Shown here in pieces: positions 44,381-54,051 of a stretch of 64,000 nt of DNA. Numbering within the stretch: the first letter of the stretch is position 1; each line of letters begins with the position of its first letter. Made by a program: the position numbers and the translations under genes. The notes under the pieces were generated by a model. That model did not search any database. It was not told where the DNA came from and saw only the letters and a list, made by a program, of their open reading frames with translations. Source of the DNA: Pseudomonadota bacterium (lineage in GTDB: Bacteria; Pseudomonadota; Alphaproteobacteria; Acetobacterales; Acetobacteraceae); contig JAKBAD010000007.1 of the NCBI GenBank assembly GCA_021809435.1, forward strand, positions 62,001 through 126,000, in the 5' to 3' direction.

Positions 44381-47164
44381 GCCTCCCGCCGCGCTGCTCC
44401 CCCCCGGCCATACCAGCGCATCGTGCATATGGCCGAGATGACGCGTCGCCCCCCACGGCCCAATGGCGCTGATCCCCACCGATACCGGTGGCTTCACCGC
44501 CGGGCTCAGGGTCAGCTTGAGCGCCACCGCCTGGTCGAACAAATCAACCGCCCCGCTGGCCGAGGCCGAGCCCTCAACCCCGCTCAGGCTGGCGCTGGTC
44601 AGGGTGGCGTTGCCTTGCTTGAGTGTGGCGGCAAGGCTCAGCTTGTCAAACCCCGTGCTGCCATGGGTGGCGGCGGCGTAAAACTTCATGGCGCTGGCGC
44701 CGCCGCCACGCAGCAGGCTGCTCAGCCCGCTCAGCGAGAACCCGCCCATCCGTCCGTTTTGCGCGGTCAGGCTGGCGGTGCCCGCCAGCGTCGCCAGCCA
44801 GCTCTTGGCGCCAAACCCATCGGCGGCGAGCTGGGCGCTGGCATCCAGCCGCCCTTGCGTGATCGGATAAGGAAAAGTCAGCCCGGGCGTCAGCGCCCCC
44901 GCATCCATGCCCTTGGCGGTCAGGGCGGCGGCGAAATGGGGCGGGGCGGCGGGGTTGAAGGTCACGCTGGCGGTGCCCGCCAGCGTACCGCCCGCATAGG
45001 CCAGCGGGTCGAGCGTGAAGCCAATCGCCTGCGAGGCGGTGAGCGTGACATGCCCCGAAACCGGCCCCGCCAGTTCCGAAAACCCATAAGCCACCCGGTT
45101 GGCGCGCAGCCCCACCGTGCCGCTCACATCGGCGGGCAGCGGCAGGCTGGCGGGCAGTTGCATGCCAGACGTCATCACCGGCAGCGCCAGCGTATCGGCG
45201 TCAACCTGCCCCGAGAGCCGCCCCTTGTTCACCATGATTTGCCCCGAGGCATTCAACTGCCCCAGCGCGAGCTGAAAATCATTCAGCCCGTACTCATCAT
45301 GCGCCAGCGTCACGCGCGCCCGCAAGCTCAGCGAGCCAGGGCCCGGAAACGCCACGCCCTCGCTCAGCCCAAACAGCCCCAGCGCGGCATCGGCGCTCGG
45401 GTTACGCACCGTCAGCGGGCCTTGCGCGCTCATCGCGCCCAAATCCAGCACCGGCGCGGCGGTGAGCGTAAAGGCGCCCAGCCGCGCCACCGCGCTGGTG
45501 GCCAGCGCGCTCGGCGGTCCGCCGGCGGCAAATAACAGGCTTAAGCGGCCTTTCAGCAGGGCGGGCGGCAGGGTTAGCCCAGCGGGCAGCAGGGCCGCGG
45601 CCAGGGGCTGGGCGTGGGGCAGCAGCACCATGCCGTGGGCGGCGGTCACAATGCCGCTCTCATCCAGGCTCAAACTGCCCGCCGCCATGCCGCCATACAG
45701 GCTGGCGCTGGCCTGGCGCACGGTCAGCGTGCCATCCACCGTGCCATCGAGCGCGAGGTTCGAGAGCTGCACCGGCCCGGCCTCGGCACTGGCCGCGCTC
45801 AGCTCGCCATCCAGCGCAAACCCGCCCGCCGGGCGCTTTTCCAGCCATGCCGCCAGCGGCAGCAGGGCCAAATGGTCAAACGCCAAACGCCCATGCGCTC
45901 CCGCGCCATCCAGCACTAGCGTGCCGCTCACATGGTCGGGCCCCAACGTGCCCGAAAGCGTGCTCAACATCGGCGCGCCCAGCGTGCCGCCCAGCGTTGC
46001 GCTCAGCTGCGCGTTCGGCCAGGCGCTTTCGGGCGCCAGCCCATAGGCGCCCAGCAGCGCGCCCAGCGCCGGGGCCTGCAAACTGAGCGCGCCGCTCAGC
46101 TGCCCGGCGGGCGTGGCGCTCACATGGCCGCCCAGGCTCGCCCCCCCGGCCAGCGTCACGGCCAGGCCAGAAACCGCCAGCCCGTCCGGCCCGGCCTTCA
46201 GGGTCAGGTTCATGGCGGGCAGTGTCTGGCCCAGGGCGCGCACAGAGCTCAGCGCCAGCGTCGCGGTCACTGGCAAGGGCGGCAAGGGCGGCATCTGGCC
46301 AAGCGCCACCCCCGAAAAATCAAAATTCTGCCCGCTCAGCGTGGCGGTGAGCGCGGGCGTATGAAACGCCAACCGCATCCGGCCGGCAAGCGCCGCGGCC
46401 CCCTGGCTCAGGCGCAGCGGATCAAGCGTCAGCCCCTGGCCATCGGCGCTCAGCGTGGCGGTGAGCGCGGCGTTTTGCGGCCCCGTGGCCTGCAGCTGGC
46501 CGCCCAGCGTGCCATCGCCGTTCAGCGTGCCGTTAAACCCGCCGCTGGCCATGGGCGCCGTCACGCTCACCGCCAGCGCCGCGCTGCCATCGAGCGTGGG
46601 CGCCCCCAGCGTCAGCCCCAGCGCCACCGGCACCGGCCCGGCCATGGCGGTGCCGGTCACGCTCACCCCGCCGCCTGGCACGGCGGTGACATCCGCCCCA
46701 AGCCCGGTGAGCACGGCGCCGCCCAGGTCCAGCGTGGCATCGGCCAGATGCGCCTTGAGCGTGGTGATGGGCGTGGCGGCCAGCAGTGCCTTCGGCCCGC
46801 CGGGCAGCGGCCAGGGCAGGGTAATCACCGGCCGCTCCAAATCCAGCCGGTCCGCCGCAATCCGCCCCTGCAGCAGCGCCGCCACCGAGAGGTCCATGGT
46901 CAGTGTCGCGGCGGTCACATCCTCGCCGCCCGCGCCGCTCAGCTCAATATCCGTGGCCGTGATCTCGGGCCGGGGCAGTAATTTAAGCGCCAGCGCGCCC
47001 TTTATGCTCACTTTGCCGCCGGTCAGCGAGCTGGCCACCCCCTCCACATAGGCGCGGTGGGCGCTCGAGCTCACAAAGCCCGGCAAGGCCAGCAGCAGCG
47101 CCAGCGCCAGCGCGCTCAGCGCCCCAAGCGCGCCGAGCAGCCCATAAATCCCGCGCCGGCTCAA
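44366..47164 (-). CDS. AsmA-family protein
   Basis: 932 residues. One N-terminal membrane segment (YGLLGALGALSALALALLLA) is followed by a large beta-rich periplasmic part with the AsmA opening GGKVSIKGALALKLLPRPEI and many repeating Gly/Ala/Leu/Thr strands. The C-terminal AsmA region has ALTPGLTFPYPITQGRLDAS and GMGGFSL-like strands. AsmA-like proteins are thought to move phospholipids across the periplasm or affect outer-membrane assembly. GTG/ATG start at 47164 overlaps the stop of the upstream hydantoinase gene, so they are translationally coupled. Confidence 0.87.
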   Translation of the reverse strand: MSRRGIYGLLGALGALSALALALLLALPGFVSSSAHRAYVEGVASSLTGGKVSIKGALALKLLPRPEITATDIELSGAGGEDVTAATLTMDLSVAALLQGRIAADRLDLERPVITLPWPLPGGPKALLAATPITTLKAHLADATLDLGGAVLTGLGADVTAVPGGGVSVTGTAMAGPVPVALGLTLGAPTLDGSAALAVSVTAPMASGGFNGTLNGDGTLGGQLQATGPQNAALTATLSADGQGLTLDPLRLSQGAAALAGRMRLAFHTPALTATLSGQNFDFSGVALGQMPPLPPLPVTATLALSSVRALGQTLPAMNLTLKAGPDGLAVSGLAVTLAGGASLGGHVSATPAGQLSGALSLQAPALGALLGAYGLAPESAWPNAQLSATLGGTLGAPMLSTLSGTLGPDHVSGTLVLDGAGAHGRLAFDHLALLPLAAWLEKRPAGGFALDGELSAASAEAGPVQLSNLALDGTVDGTLTVRQASASLYGGMAAGSLSLDESGIVTAAHGMVLLPHAQPLAAALLPAGLTLPPALLKGRLSLLFAAGGPPSALATSAVARLGAFTLTAAPVLDLGAMSAQGPLTVRNPSADAALGLFGLSEGVAFPGPGSLSLRARVTLAHDEYGLNDFQLALGQLNASGQIMVNKGRLSGQVDADTLALPVMTSGMQLPASLPLPADVSGTVGLRANRVAYGFSELAGPVSGHVTLTASQAIGFTLDPLAYAGGTLAGTASVTFNPAAPPHFAAALTAKGMDAGALTPGLTFPYPITQGRLDASAQLAADGFGAKSWLATLAGTASLTAQNGRMGGFSLSGLSSLLRGGGASAMKFYAAATHGSTGFDKLSLAATLKQGNATLTSASLSGVEGSASASGAVDLFDQAVALKLTLSPAVKPPVSVGISAIGPWGATRHLGHMHDALVWPGGSSAAGGSGQH

Positions 47165-50100
47165 GCGGCGCCGCCATAGCCGCCGCCGCCCGGCGTCTCG
47201 ATCGTCACGGCATCTCCCGCCGCCAGCTCGGCCTGCCCCACACCGGCCAGCGCCTCCACCCGCCCATCGGCGCGCTCGAGCCGCTGCGTGCCCACGGCGC
47301 CGGGCGCCCCGCCACTCAGCCCAAAGGGCGCCACATTGCGCGATGAAGCGGTGATGGTAACGGTCATAGGCTCTAAAAACCTGATTTTGCGGATTACGCC
47401 ATCCCCACCGTGAAAAATTCCCGCCCCGCCCGAGCCACGGCGGATGGAAAACGCCTCCACCCGCACGGGATAGCGCAATTCCAGCACCTCCGGATCGGTG
47501 ATGCGGGTGTTGGTCATGTGCGTCTGCACGGCGTCCGCGCCGTCAAACCCCGGCCCCGCGCCGGCACCGCCGCAAATCGTCTCGTAATATTGGTAGGTGG
47601 CATTGCCGAACAGAAAATTGTTCATGGTCGATTGCGAAGCCGCCGCCGCCCCCATGGCGCCCAGCAGCGCCGAGGTCACGGCCTGCGACACTTCGGTATT
47701 CCCCGCCACCACCGCCCGCCCGGGCGGCGGCGAGAGAAACGTGCCGTCGGGCACGATCATGGTCAGCGGCCGCAGGCAGCCTTCATTCAGCGGCAGCTCG
47801 GTGCCGGTGAGGCAGCGGAACGCATAGAGCACGGCGGCGGTGGTCACCGCCCGGGGGGCGTTGAAATTCCCGCCCGAGGCCCCGCTCGTGCCGGTAAAAT
47901 CAATCACCGCCTCGCCGCGCGCGGGGTCGATGCGCAGCGCCAGCCGCAGCACCGCGCCATCATCCAGCGGGTAGGTGAAGGCCGCGTCCTTGAGCCGCCT
48001 GATCGCCGCCCGCGTCGCCGCCTCGGCCTGGTCCATCACATGGCCCATATAGGCCCGCACGCTGGCCAGCCCGTGCTGCGCCACCATCGCGCCCAGCGCC
48101 TGGGCGGCGGCGTCATTGGCGGCAATCTGGGCCTTCATGTCGGCCACGTTCTGGTCGGGGTTGCGCGCCGGGTAGCGCGCGCCCGCCAGCACGGCGCGGA
48201 ATTCCGCCTCCAAAAACCGTCCGCCCGCGCGAATCAGCAGATCATCGATCACCACCCCCTCTTCCTCGAGCGTGGTCGAGAAAGGCGGCGTCGAGCCGGG
48301 GGTCAGCCCGCCAATATCGGCATGGTGCCCCCGGCAGGCCGTGAAAAACACCAGCGCGCCGTCCACGAACACCGGGGTGATGAGCGTGATGTCGGGCAAA
48401 TGCGTGCCGCCCGCATAAGGGTTGTTCAGCGCCACCGCGTCGCCGGGCTTGAGCGTGCCACCCCGCGTGGCGATCACATGCCGCACCGAGGCGCCCATCG
48501 CCCCCAGATGCACCGGCACATGCGGGGCATTGGCAATCAAATTCCCCGCCTCATCGAACAGCGCGCAGGAAAAATCCAGCCGCTCCTTAATGTTCACGCT
48601 GCGCGCCGTGTTGCGCAGCACTGCCCCCGCCTGCTCGGCCACGGCCATGAACATATTGGCAAACAGCTCCAGCCGCACCGGGTCGGCCTGTGTGCCCGGC
48701 ACCGCCCGCGCGGCCGCGCGCGGCGCCACGCGGCGCAGCAGGCAATGGTCGCGCGCGGTTATCTCGGCCTCCCAGCCAGGCTCCACCACGGTGGTGGCCA
48801 GCGCCTCTTTTAAAATCGCCGGCCCGGCAATGCGCGCCCCCGCGCCCAACGCCGCGCGCTCATATACCGGCGCGTCATGGTGCGCGCCCTCGGCAAACAG
48901 CGCCACCCGTCCCAGCGGCGCGGGCAGCGGCGCCGGGGCGAGGGCGGGTTCGGCCAGCGTCTCGCCGGCCGCCGCGCATTCGGCCAGCAGCGTATCGGCC
49001 ACCAGCCCGGCTTCGGGCGTCACAAACCCAAACAGCCGCCGGTGCGCGGCCTCGAATGCCGCCACCATCTCGGCCAGCTCGCCCAGCGCCACGGGCAAGG
49101 CGGTGTCGGTGCCCGCATAGCGCAGCAACAGGCTGAGCGTGGTGCGCGCCGCGCCATTGGGGGCCTGCGCGGCCACGGCGGCCTCGGCCTCCGCCGCCAG
49201 CGCCGCGGCGCGGGCCTTTAATTCGGGCAGGGTCTCGGGTGTCAGCGCCATCTCCACGGCCTGCTCGCGCAGCACCGAAACATCCGAAAGCCCAATGCCA
49301 AACGCCGAAAGCACGCCCGCGAACGGGTGAATGAACACCTGCTCAATGCCCAGCTCATCGGCCACGCGCAACGCATGCTGCCCGCCCGCGCCGCCAAAGC
49401 ACACCAGCGTGAAATCCGCCGGGTTCAGCCCCTTCTGCACCGAAATCTGGCGGATCGCCTGGGCCATATTGGCATTGGCGATGCGCACGAACCCCTCCGC
49501 CAGCGCATAAGGCGTCATGGGCTGGCCGGTGGCCTGGCTCACCTCGCGGGCCAGCGCCGCGAATTTCGCCGCCACCACCGCCTCATCCAGCCGCTCATCG
49601 CCATGGGGGCCAAAAATCGCCGGAAAATACTCGGGCCTGATCTTGCCCAGCAGCAAATTGGCATCCGTCACGGTCAGCGGCCCGCCCTTGCGGTAACAGG
49701 CCGGGCCGGGATTGGCCCCCGCGCTCTCGGGGCCCACCTTCAGCCGCCCGGCCTCAAAGCTCAAAATCGAGCCCCCGCCCGCCGCCACGGTGTTAATCGC
49801 CATCATCGGCGCGCGCAGCCGCACCCCGGCGATCTCGGTCTCGAACACCCGCGCATAGGCGCCATCATACAGCGAGACATCGGTGCTCGTGCCCCCCATG
49901 TCGAACCCGATCACGGCCTCGATCCCGGCCGCGCGCGCGGTCTTCACCGCCCCCACAATGCCCCCGGCGGGGCCCGAGAGAATCGCATCCTTGCCCGAAA
50001 CCGCCGCGGCCCTGGCCAGCCCGCCATGCGATTGCATGAAATAGAGCGCGGGCGCCTCGCCGCCCCCGGCGCTTAACCCGCCCGAAACCATGGCCAGATA

Positions 50101-50757
50101 GCGTGCCAGCACGGGCGAGAGATAGGCATCCGCCACCGTCGTATCCGCCCGCGGCCCCAGGCGCAGCAGCGGAGACGCCACATGCGAGAGAGACACTTGT
50201 TCAAACCCCACCCGCCGGGCCAGCTCCCCCAGCCTGATTTCCAGCATCGGGTGCGCCCAGGCATGAATGAGCGCGATGGCCACGGCCTCGTACCCGTCCT
50301 GCTTGGCGCGCGTCAGCAGCGCCAACGCCGCCGCCTCGTCCAATGGCTCGATCACCTGGCCGTCCACGGCGACCCGGGCGCCGATCTCGGCCACCCGCTC
50401 ATAAAGCAGCGCCGGACGCCTGATATTTAAATCAAACAGCCGTGGCCGCGCCTGGGTGCCAATGGCGCATAAATCGGCAAACCCCTCATTCACCACCAGC
50501 AGCGTCCTGGCGCCCTTGCGCTCCAGCAGCGCGTTGGTGGCCACGGTGGTGCCCATCTTCACCCGCGCCACCAGCCCGCCGGGCAGCGGCGCGTTGGGCG
50601 CCAGCCCCAGCACGCGCTTAATCCCCGCCACCGCCGCGTCGTCATAATGTTCCGGGTTTTCCGAGAGCAGTTTCAGTGTGCTAAGCCGGCCTTCAGGATT
50701 TTTCGCGACAATATCGGTGAATGTGCCGCCGCGATCCACCCAGAATTCCCAGCCCAT
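47161..50757 (-). CDS. Fused HyuA-HyuB hydantoinase / 5-oxoprolinase
   Basis: 1198 residues. The HyuA-like ATP-binding half (1 to about 680) begins WEFWVDRGGTFTDIVAK and has GFDMGGTSTDVSLYDG and NTVAAGGGSI. The HyuB-like half (about 690-1198) begins DPVRLELFANMFMAVAEQAG and contains NPYAGGTHLPDITLITPVF and GRGSGGAGIFHGGDG-like segments. The fused form is that of eukaryotic-type 5-oxoprolinase, which opens 5-oxoproline to glutamate with ATP, but hydantoin substrates cannot be excluded. Its stop overlaps the AsmA start by 4 bases. Confidence 0.93.
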   Translation of the reverse strand: MGWEFWVDRGGTFTDIVAKNPEGRLSTLKLLSENPEHYDDAAVAGIKRVLGLAPNAPLPGGLVARVKMGTTVATNALLERKGARTLLVVNEGFADLCAIGTQARPRLFDLNIRRPALLYERVAEIGARVAVDGQVIEPLDEAAALALLTRAKQDGYEAVAIALIHAWAHPMLEIRLGELARRVGFEQVSLSHVASPLLRLGPRADTTVADAYLSPVLARYLAMVSGGLSAGGGEAPALYFMQSHGGLARAAAVSGKDAILSGPAGGIVGAVKTARAAGIEAVIGFDMGGTSTDVSLYDGAYARVFETEIAGVRLRAPMMAINTVAAGGGSILSFEAGRLKVGPESAGANPGPACYRKGGPLTVTDANLLLGKIRPEYFPAIFGPHGDERLDEAVVAAKFAALAREVSQATGQPMTPYALAEGFVRIANANMAQAIRQISVQKGLNPADFTLVCFGGAGGQHALRVADELGIEQVFIHPFAGVLSAFGIGLSDVSVLREQAVEMALTPETLPELKARAAALAAEAEAAVAAQAPNGAARTTLSLLLRYAGTDTALPVALGELAEMVAAFEAAHRRLFGFVTPEAGLVADTLLAECAAAGETLAEPALAPAPLPAPLGRVALFAEGAHHDAPVYERAALGAGARIAGPAILKEALATTVVEPGWEAEITARDHCLLRRVAPRAAARAVPGTQADPVRLELFANMFMAVAEQAGAVLRNTARSVNIKERLDFSCALFDEAGNLIANAPHVPVHLGAMGASVRHVIATRGGTLKPGDAVALNNPYAGGTHLPDITLITPVFVDGALVFFTACRGHHADIGGLTPGSTPPFSTTLEEEGVVIDDLLIRAGGRFLEAEFRAVLAGARYPARNPDQNVADMKAQIAANDAAAQALGAMVAQHGLASVRAYMGHVMDQAEAATRAAIRRLKDAAFTYPLDDGAVLRLALRIDPARGEAVIDFTGTSGASGGNFNAPRAVTTAAVLYAFRCLTGTELPLNEGCLRPLTMIVPDGTFLSPPPGRAVVAGNTEVSQAVTSALLGAMGAAAASQSTMNNFLFGNATYQYYETICGGAGAGPGFDGADAVQTHMTNTRITDPEVLELRYPVRVEAFSIRRGSGGAGIFHGGDGVIRKIRFLEPMTVTITASSRNVAPFGLSGGAPGAVGTQRLERADGRVEALAGVGQAELAAGDAVTIETPGGGGYGGAA

Positions 50758-50873
50758 GATCTATTCTCCCGCACCGCGCGGCGCCGCGCTGTTTTTGGTC
50801 CGCGCCGCCCCGCGCTGTTTGTTGGCCTAATGTCTGGTTGGGTTCAAGCCCATACTCATGCTAGGCTGGCATC

Positions 50874-51686
50874 ATGAGTTACTGGGGTAAGTTTCTGGGC
50901 GGTGTCGCCGGGTTTGCCATGGGCGGCCCGGTGGGTGCGCTGTTTGGCATGGCGCTCGGCCACGCGGCCGATGAAGGCAAGTTCGGCGGCTTTGCCGGGG
51001 TCTCCGGCTTTCCCGGCATGGCGGGGTTCACGGCTGGTTACGGCGCGCCCAACCCGGCGGCCATGCTGGGGGGCAAGGCGCAGGTGTTCGCGGTCTCGGT
51101 CACCGTGCTGGGCGCCAAGCTCTGCAAATCGGATGGCCCCGTCTCGCGCACCGAAATCGAGGCTTTCAAGCGCGTATTCCTCATCCCCCCCCAATCCGCC
51201 GCCGAGGTCGCCCGCCTGTTCGACAGCGCCAAGGACTCCGCCACCGGCTTCGAGGCCTACGCCCTCCGCCTGGGCCAGGCCTTCGCCGATGATCCCGGCG
51301 CCCTCGAGCAGGTGCTGGCCAATCTCTACCACATCGCCCGCGCCGATGGCCCGGTGAACAACGCCGAACGCGCCTTCCTGACCGAGGTCGCGCAAGGCTT
51401 CGGCCTGTCCCCCGCCGCCCAGGCGCGCGCCAGCGGGGCCAGCGCCGGCGGGGCAGGGGGGCGCGCGGCCTCATCGGGGGGCGATGATCCTTATAAAATC
51501 CTGGGCGTCGTCCGCACCGCCAGCTACGAGGAGATCCGTATCCGCTGGAAACAGCTGGTGCGCGAACACCACCCCGATACCCTGACCGCCCAGGGCGCCT
51601 CGCCCGCGCGGGTGCGTCAGGCCTCCGAGAAGGTCGCCCGCATCAATGCCGCGCATGACAGCATCAAGCGCGAGCGCGGGCTGTAA
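50874..51686 (+). CDS. djlA: DjlA-type membrane-anchored J-domain protein
   Basis: 270 residues. An N-terminal Gly-rich membrane segment (FLGGVAGFAMGGPVGALFGM) precedes a TerB-like helical domain (about 65-180) and a C-terminal J domain (about 200-270) with an intact HPD in REHHPDTL and SYEEIRIRWKQLV. It recruits DnaK to the inner-membrane surface. A short glycine-rich linker joins the domains. The stop touches the start of the LysE gene (TAATG). Confidence 0.9.
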   Translation: MSYWGKFLGGVAGFAMGGPVGALFGMALGHAADEGKFGGFAGVSGFPGMAGFTAGYGAPNPAAMLGGKAQVFAVSVTVLGAKLCKSDGPVSRTEIEAFKRVFLIPPQSAAEVARLFDSAKDSATGFEAYALRLGQAFADDPGALEQVLANLYHIARADGPVNNAERAFLTEVAQGFGLSPAAQARASGASAGGAGGRAASSGGDDPYKILGVVRTASYEEIRIRWKQLVREHHPDTLTAQGASPARVRQASEKVARINAAHDSIKRERGL

Positions 51687-52309
51687 TGCCCGCGCATCTC
51701 GGGCTGTTCCTGGCCGCCAGCCTGGGGTTGGCGCTGTTTCCGGGGCCCAGCATCCTGTTCGTCTCCACCCGCGCCCTGGCGGCGGGCCGGGCCGAGGGCA
51801 CAGCCTCCTGCCTGGGCACGGGCCTGGGCGGCATGGCGCATGTGCTGGCCGCCACGCTCGGCCTCTCCGCGTTGTTGCTGGCCAGCAGCCATCTCTTCAC
51901 CCTGCTTAAATTCGCCGGCGCGCTCTATCTCGCGTGGCTCGGCCTCACCTCCCTGCGCGACGCCCCCGCGCCCCCGCCAAGCCCCGGCGCCATCTCTCCG
52001 CTCGGCCCCCGCGCGGCCTTCCGCCACGGCGTGCTGGTCGAGGCGCTCAACCCCAAAACCGCTTTGTTCTTCCTGGCGTTTCTACCCCAGTTCGTGGCGC
52101 CCCACGGCGCCATCGCCGGCCAGATCCTGGTGCTTGGCCTCATCTCCGTGGCGCTCAACACCGCCGCCGACTTGCTGGCCGCCACCCTGGCCGCGCGCTT
52201 TTGCCGCGCGCTCACGGGCGGGGGCAGGGGGCTCATCTGGGCCCGCCGTGGTCTGGGGGCCGTGCTGCTCGCCCTGGGCGCCGACCTCGTGCTCACCGCC
52301 ACCCCATGA
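51686..52309 (+). CDS. LysE/RhtB-family amino-acid exporter
   Basis: 207 residues with about six membrane segments. The family start GLFLAASLGLALFPGPSILF and the motif FRHGVLVEALNPKTALFFLA are clear. Family members export amino acids or homoserine lactones; the substrate here is unknown. It starts in a TAATG overlap with djlA and ends in an ATGA overlap with ampD, so all three are coupled. Confidence 0.9.
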   Translation: MPAHLGLFLAASLGLALFPGPSILFVSTRALAAGRAEGTASCLGTGLGGMAHVLAATLGLSALLLASSHLFTLLKFAGALYLAWLGLTSLRDAPAPPPSPGAISPLGPRAAFRHGVLVEALNPKTALFFLAFLPQFVAPHGAIAGQILVLGLISVALNTAADLLAATLAARFCRALTGGGRGLIWARRGLGAVLLALGADLVLTATP

Positions 52310-52980
52310 TCTTCATCCCCTCCCCAAATTTCGCCCCGCGCGAGAGCCCGGTCGAATTCCTGGTGCTCCATTACACCGGCATGAAAACCGCCCAGGCCGC
52401 CATCGACCTGCTCCGCGACCCCGCCGCCGAGGTCTCGGCCCATTATGTCGTCGATGAGGACGGCACCATCACCCAGCTGGTCGAGGAGCAAAACCGCGCC
52501 TGGCACGCCGGCCTCTCTTATTGGCGCGGCCGCGCCGCGCTCAACGACTCCTCCATCGGCATCGAAATCGTCAATCCCGGCCATGAGTGGGGCTACCGCG
52601 CCTTCCCCCCGGCCCAGATCGCCGCCGTCATCGCGCTCTGCCAGGCCATCCTCGCCCGCCACCCCATTCCCGCCCGCAACGTCGTCGCCCATTCCGACAT
52701 CGCCCCCACCCGCAAGCGCGACCCCGGCGAGCTGTTCCCCTGGCCCGCGCTGGCCCGCCACGGCGTCGGCCTCTGGACCGATGAGTTCACCCCCGGCGGC
52801 GAGCTGCTCCCCGATCTCGCGCGCCTGGGTTACGACATCACCCAGCCTGCCGCCGCCGTCATCACCGCCTTCCAGCGTCATTTCCTGCCCCACAACCTCT
52901 CGGGCCAAGCCGATGCCCCCACCACCGCCCGCGCCCGCGCGCTCCGCCAGCTGGTTGACCCCGCCGCCCGATCAGGCTAG
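52306..52980 (+). CDS. ampD: N-acetylmuramoyl-L-alanine amidase (AmpD type)
   Basis: 224 residues. A zinc amidase_2 domain with ligands in VEFLVLHYTGM, RAWHAGLSYW and VVAHSDIAPTRKRDPGELFP, and the conserved SAHYVVDEDGTITQLV. There is no signal peptide, so it is cytosolic and probably cleaves anhydro-muropeptides in peptidoglycan recycling. A C-terminal peptidoglycan-binding-like helical part (about 155-224) follows, with YDITQPAAAVITAFQRHF. rnpB begins 9 bp after its stop. Confidence 0.93.
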   Translation: MIFIPSPNFAPRESPVEFLVLHYTGMKTAQAAIDLLRDPAAEVSAHYVVDEDGTITQLVEEQNRAWHAGLSYWRGRAALNDSSIGIEIVNPGHEWGYRAFPPAQIAAVIALCQAILARHPIPARNVVAHSDIAPTRKRDPGELFPWPALARHGVGLWTDEFTPGGELLPDLARLGYDITQPAAAVITAFQRHFLPHNLSGQADAPTTARARALRQLVDPAARSG

Positions 52981-52989
52981 CCCCACGCC

Positions 52990-53380
<391 letters not shown>

Positions 53381-53557
53381 ATTTACCTTCAACAATCACC
53401 TCCAACTTGTTGGAAACGTTGCGGCACACGCGCCACCATGCCGCGCCGCACAAGCCGCAAAACCCCAGGAAATTCCTGATGTTTTTGGCCCCTTCCCGCG
53501 CTCTGCCCCGGCATTTTGCTTTGACGGGGGGAGGGGTGTGTGTTAGGGGTATAAAAA

Positions 53558-53592
53558 CCCATGTTTTCCCATAAAGTGGTAAAAGGACCCAC
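53558..53592 (+). promoter_or_regulatory. mraZ: Phased MraZ-binding repeats upstream of mraZ
   Basis: CCCAT at 53558 and 53568 and CCCAC at 53588 are spaced 10 and 20 bp apart, in phase on the DNA helix. Their complements read TGGG, the core that MraZ recognises as direct repeats at its own promoter. They lie 13-47 bp before the mraZ start. The 224-bp gap between rnpB and mraZ shows little else; a TTGACG at 53521 is too far from TATAAA (53550) for a normal promoter. Confidence 0.6.
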
Positions 53593-53604
53593 GAGCAAAC
53601 CGCG

Positions 53605-54051
53605 ATGAAAGACCTCTTCGGCACCCACGAGAATAAGCTGGACGCCAAGGGCCGGGTCTCCGTCCCGGCTTCGTTCCGCAATGCGTGGAAAGACGTGCCC
53701 GAGATGACCCTGATCATCCGCCCCAGCGCCGTGCCCGATTGCCTGGAAGTCTGGCCCGAGCCGACTTACGAGCAGTTCCGCGAGGAGGTCCGCGCCCTGC
53801 CCAAAAACACGCCCGAGCGCCTGGCGCAGGAGACCATCGTGTTCTCCCAGGCCGTCCCCGCCGAAATCGATCCCCAGGGCCGCATCTCCATCCCCGGCGA
53901 TCTGGCCGAGGAAATCGGCCTTGCCGCCAGCGTCTGCTTCGTCGGCCGCGGCGATTATTTCCAGATCTGGGACCCCGCCAAGGCCAAGGCCTTCCTCAAA
54001 GTCACCCGCGCCCAAATCCACAAGGTCGCCATCGAGGCGCCATCATCATGA
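53605..54051 (+). CDS. mraZ: Transcriptional regulator MraZ
   Basis: 148 residues with two AbrB-like MraZ repeats: residues 5-50 ([19 protein letters not shown]) and about 80-125 ([19 protein letters not shown]). It is the first gene of the dcw cluster and normally represses it. It overlaps rsmH by 4 bases (ATGA). Confidence 0.95.
   Translation: MKDLFGTHENKLDAKGRVSVPASFRNAWKDVPEMTLIIRPSAVPDCLEVWPEPTYEQFREEVRALPKNTPERLAQETIVFSQAVPAEIDPQGRISIPGDLAEEIGLAASVCFVGRGDYFQIWDPAKAKAFLKVTRAQIHKVAIEAPSS

Noticed and set aside
45932-46981. Plus-strand open frame opposite AsmA, rich in Arg and Gln
   Set aside because: Antisense artefact of GC-rich repeats in the AsmA gene; no ribosome site or domain.
53521-53555. 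TTGACG and TATAAA as the mraZ promoter
   Set aside because: The spacer is 23 bases, too long for sigma70; no better pair was found in the gap.
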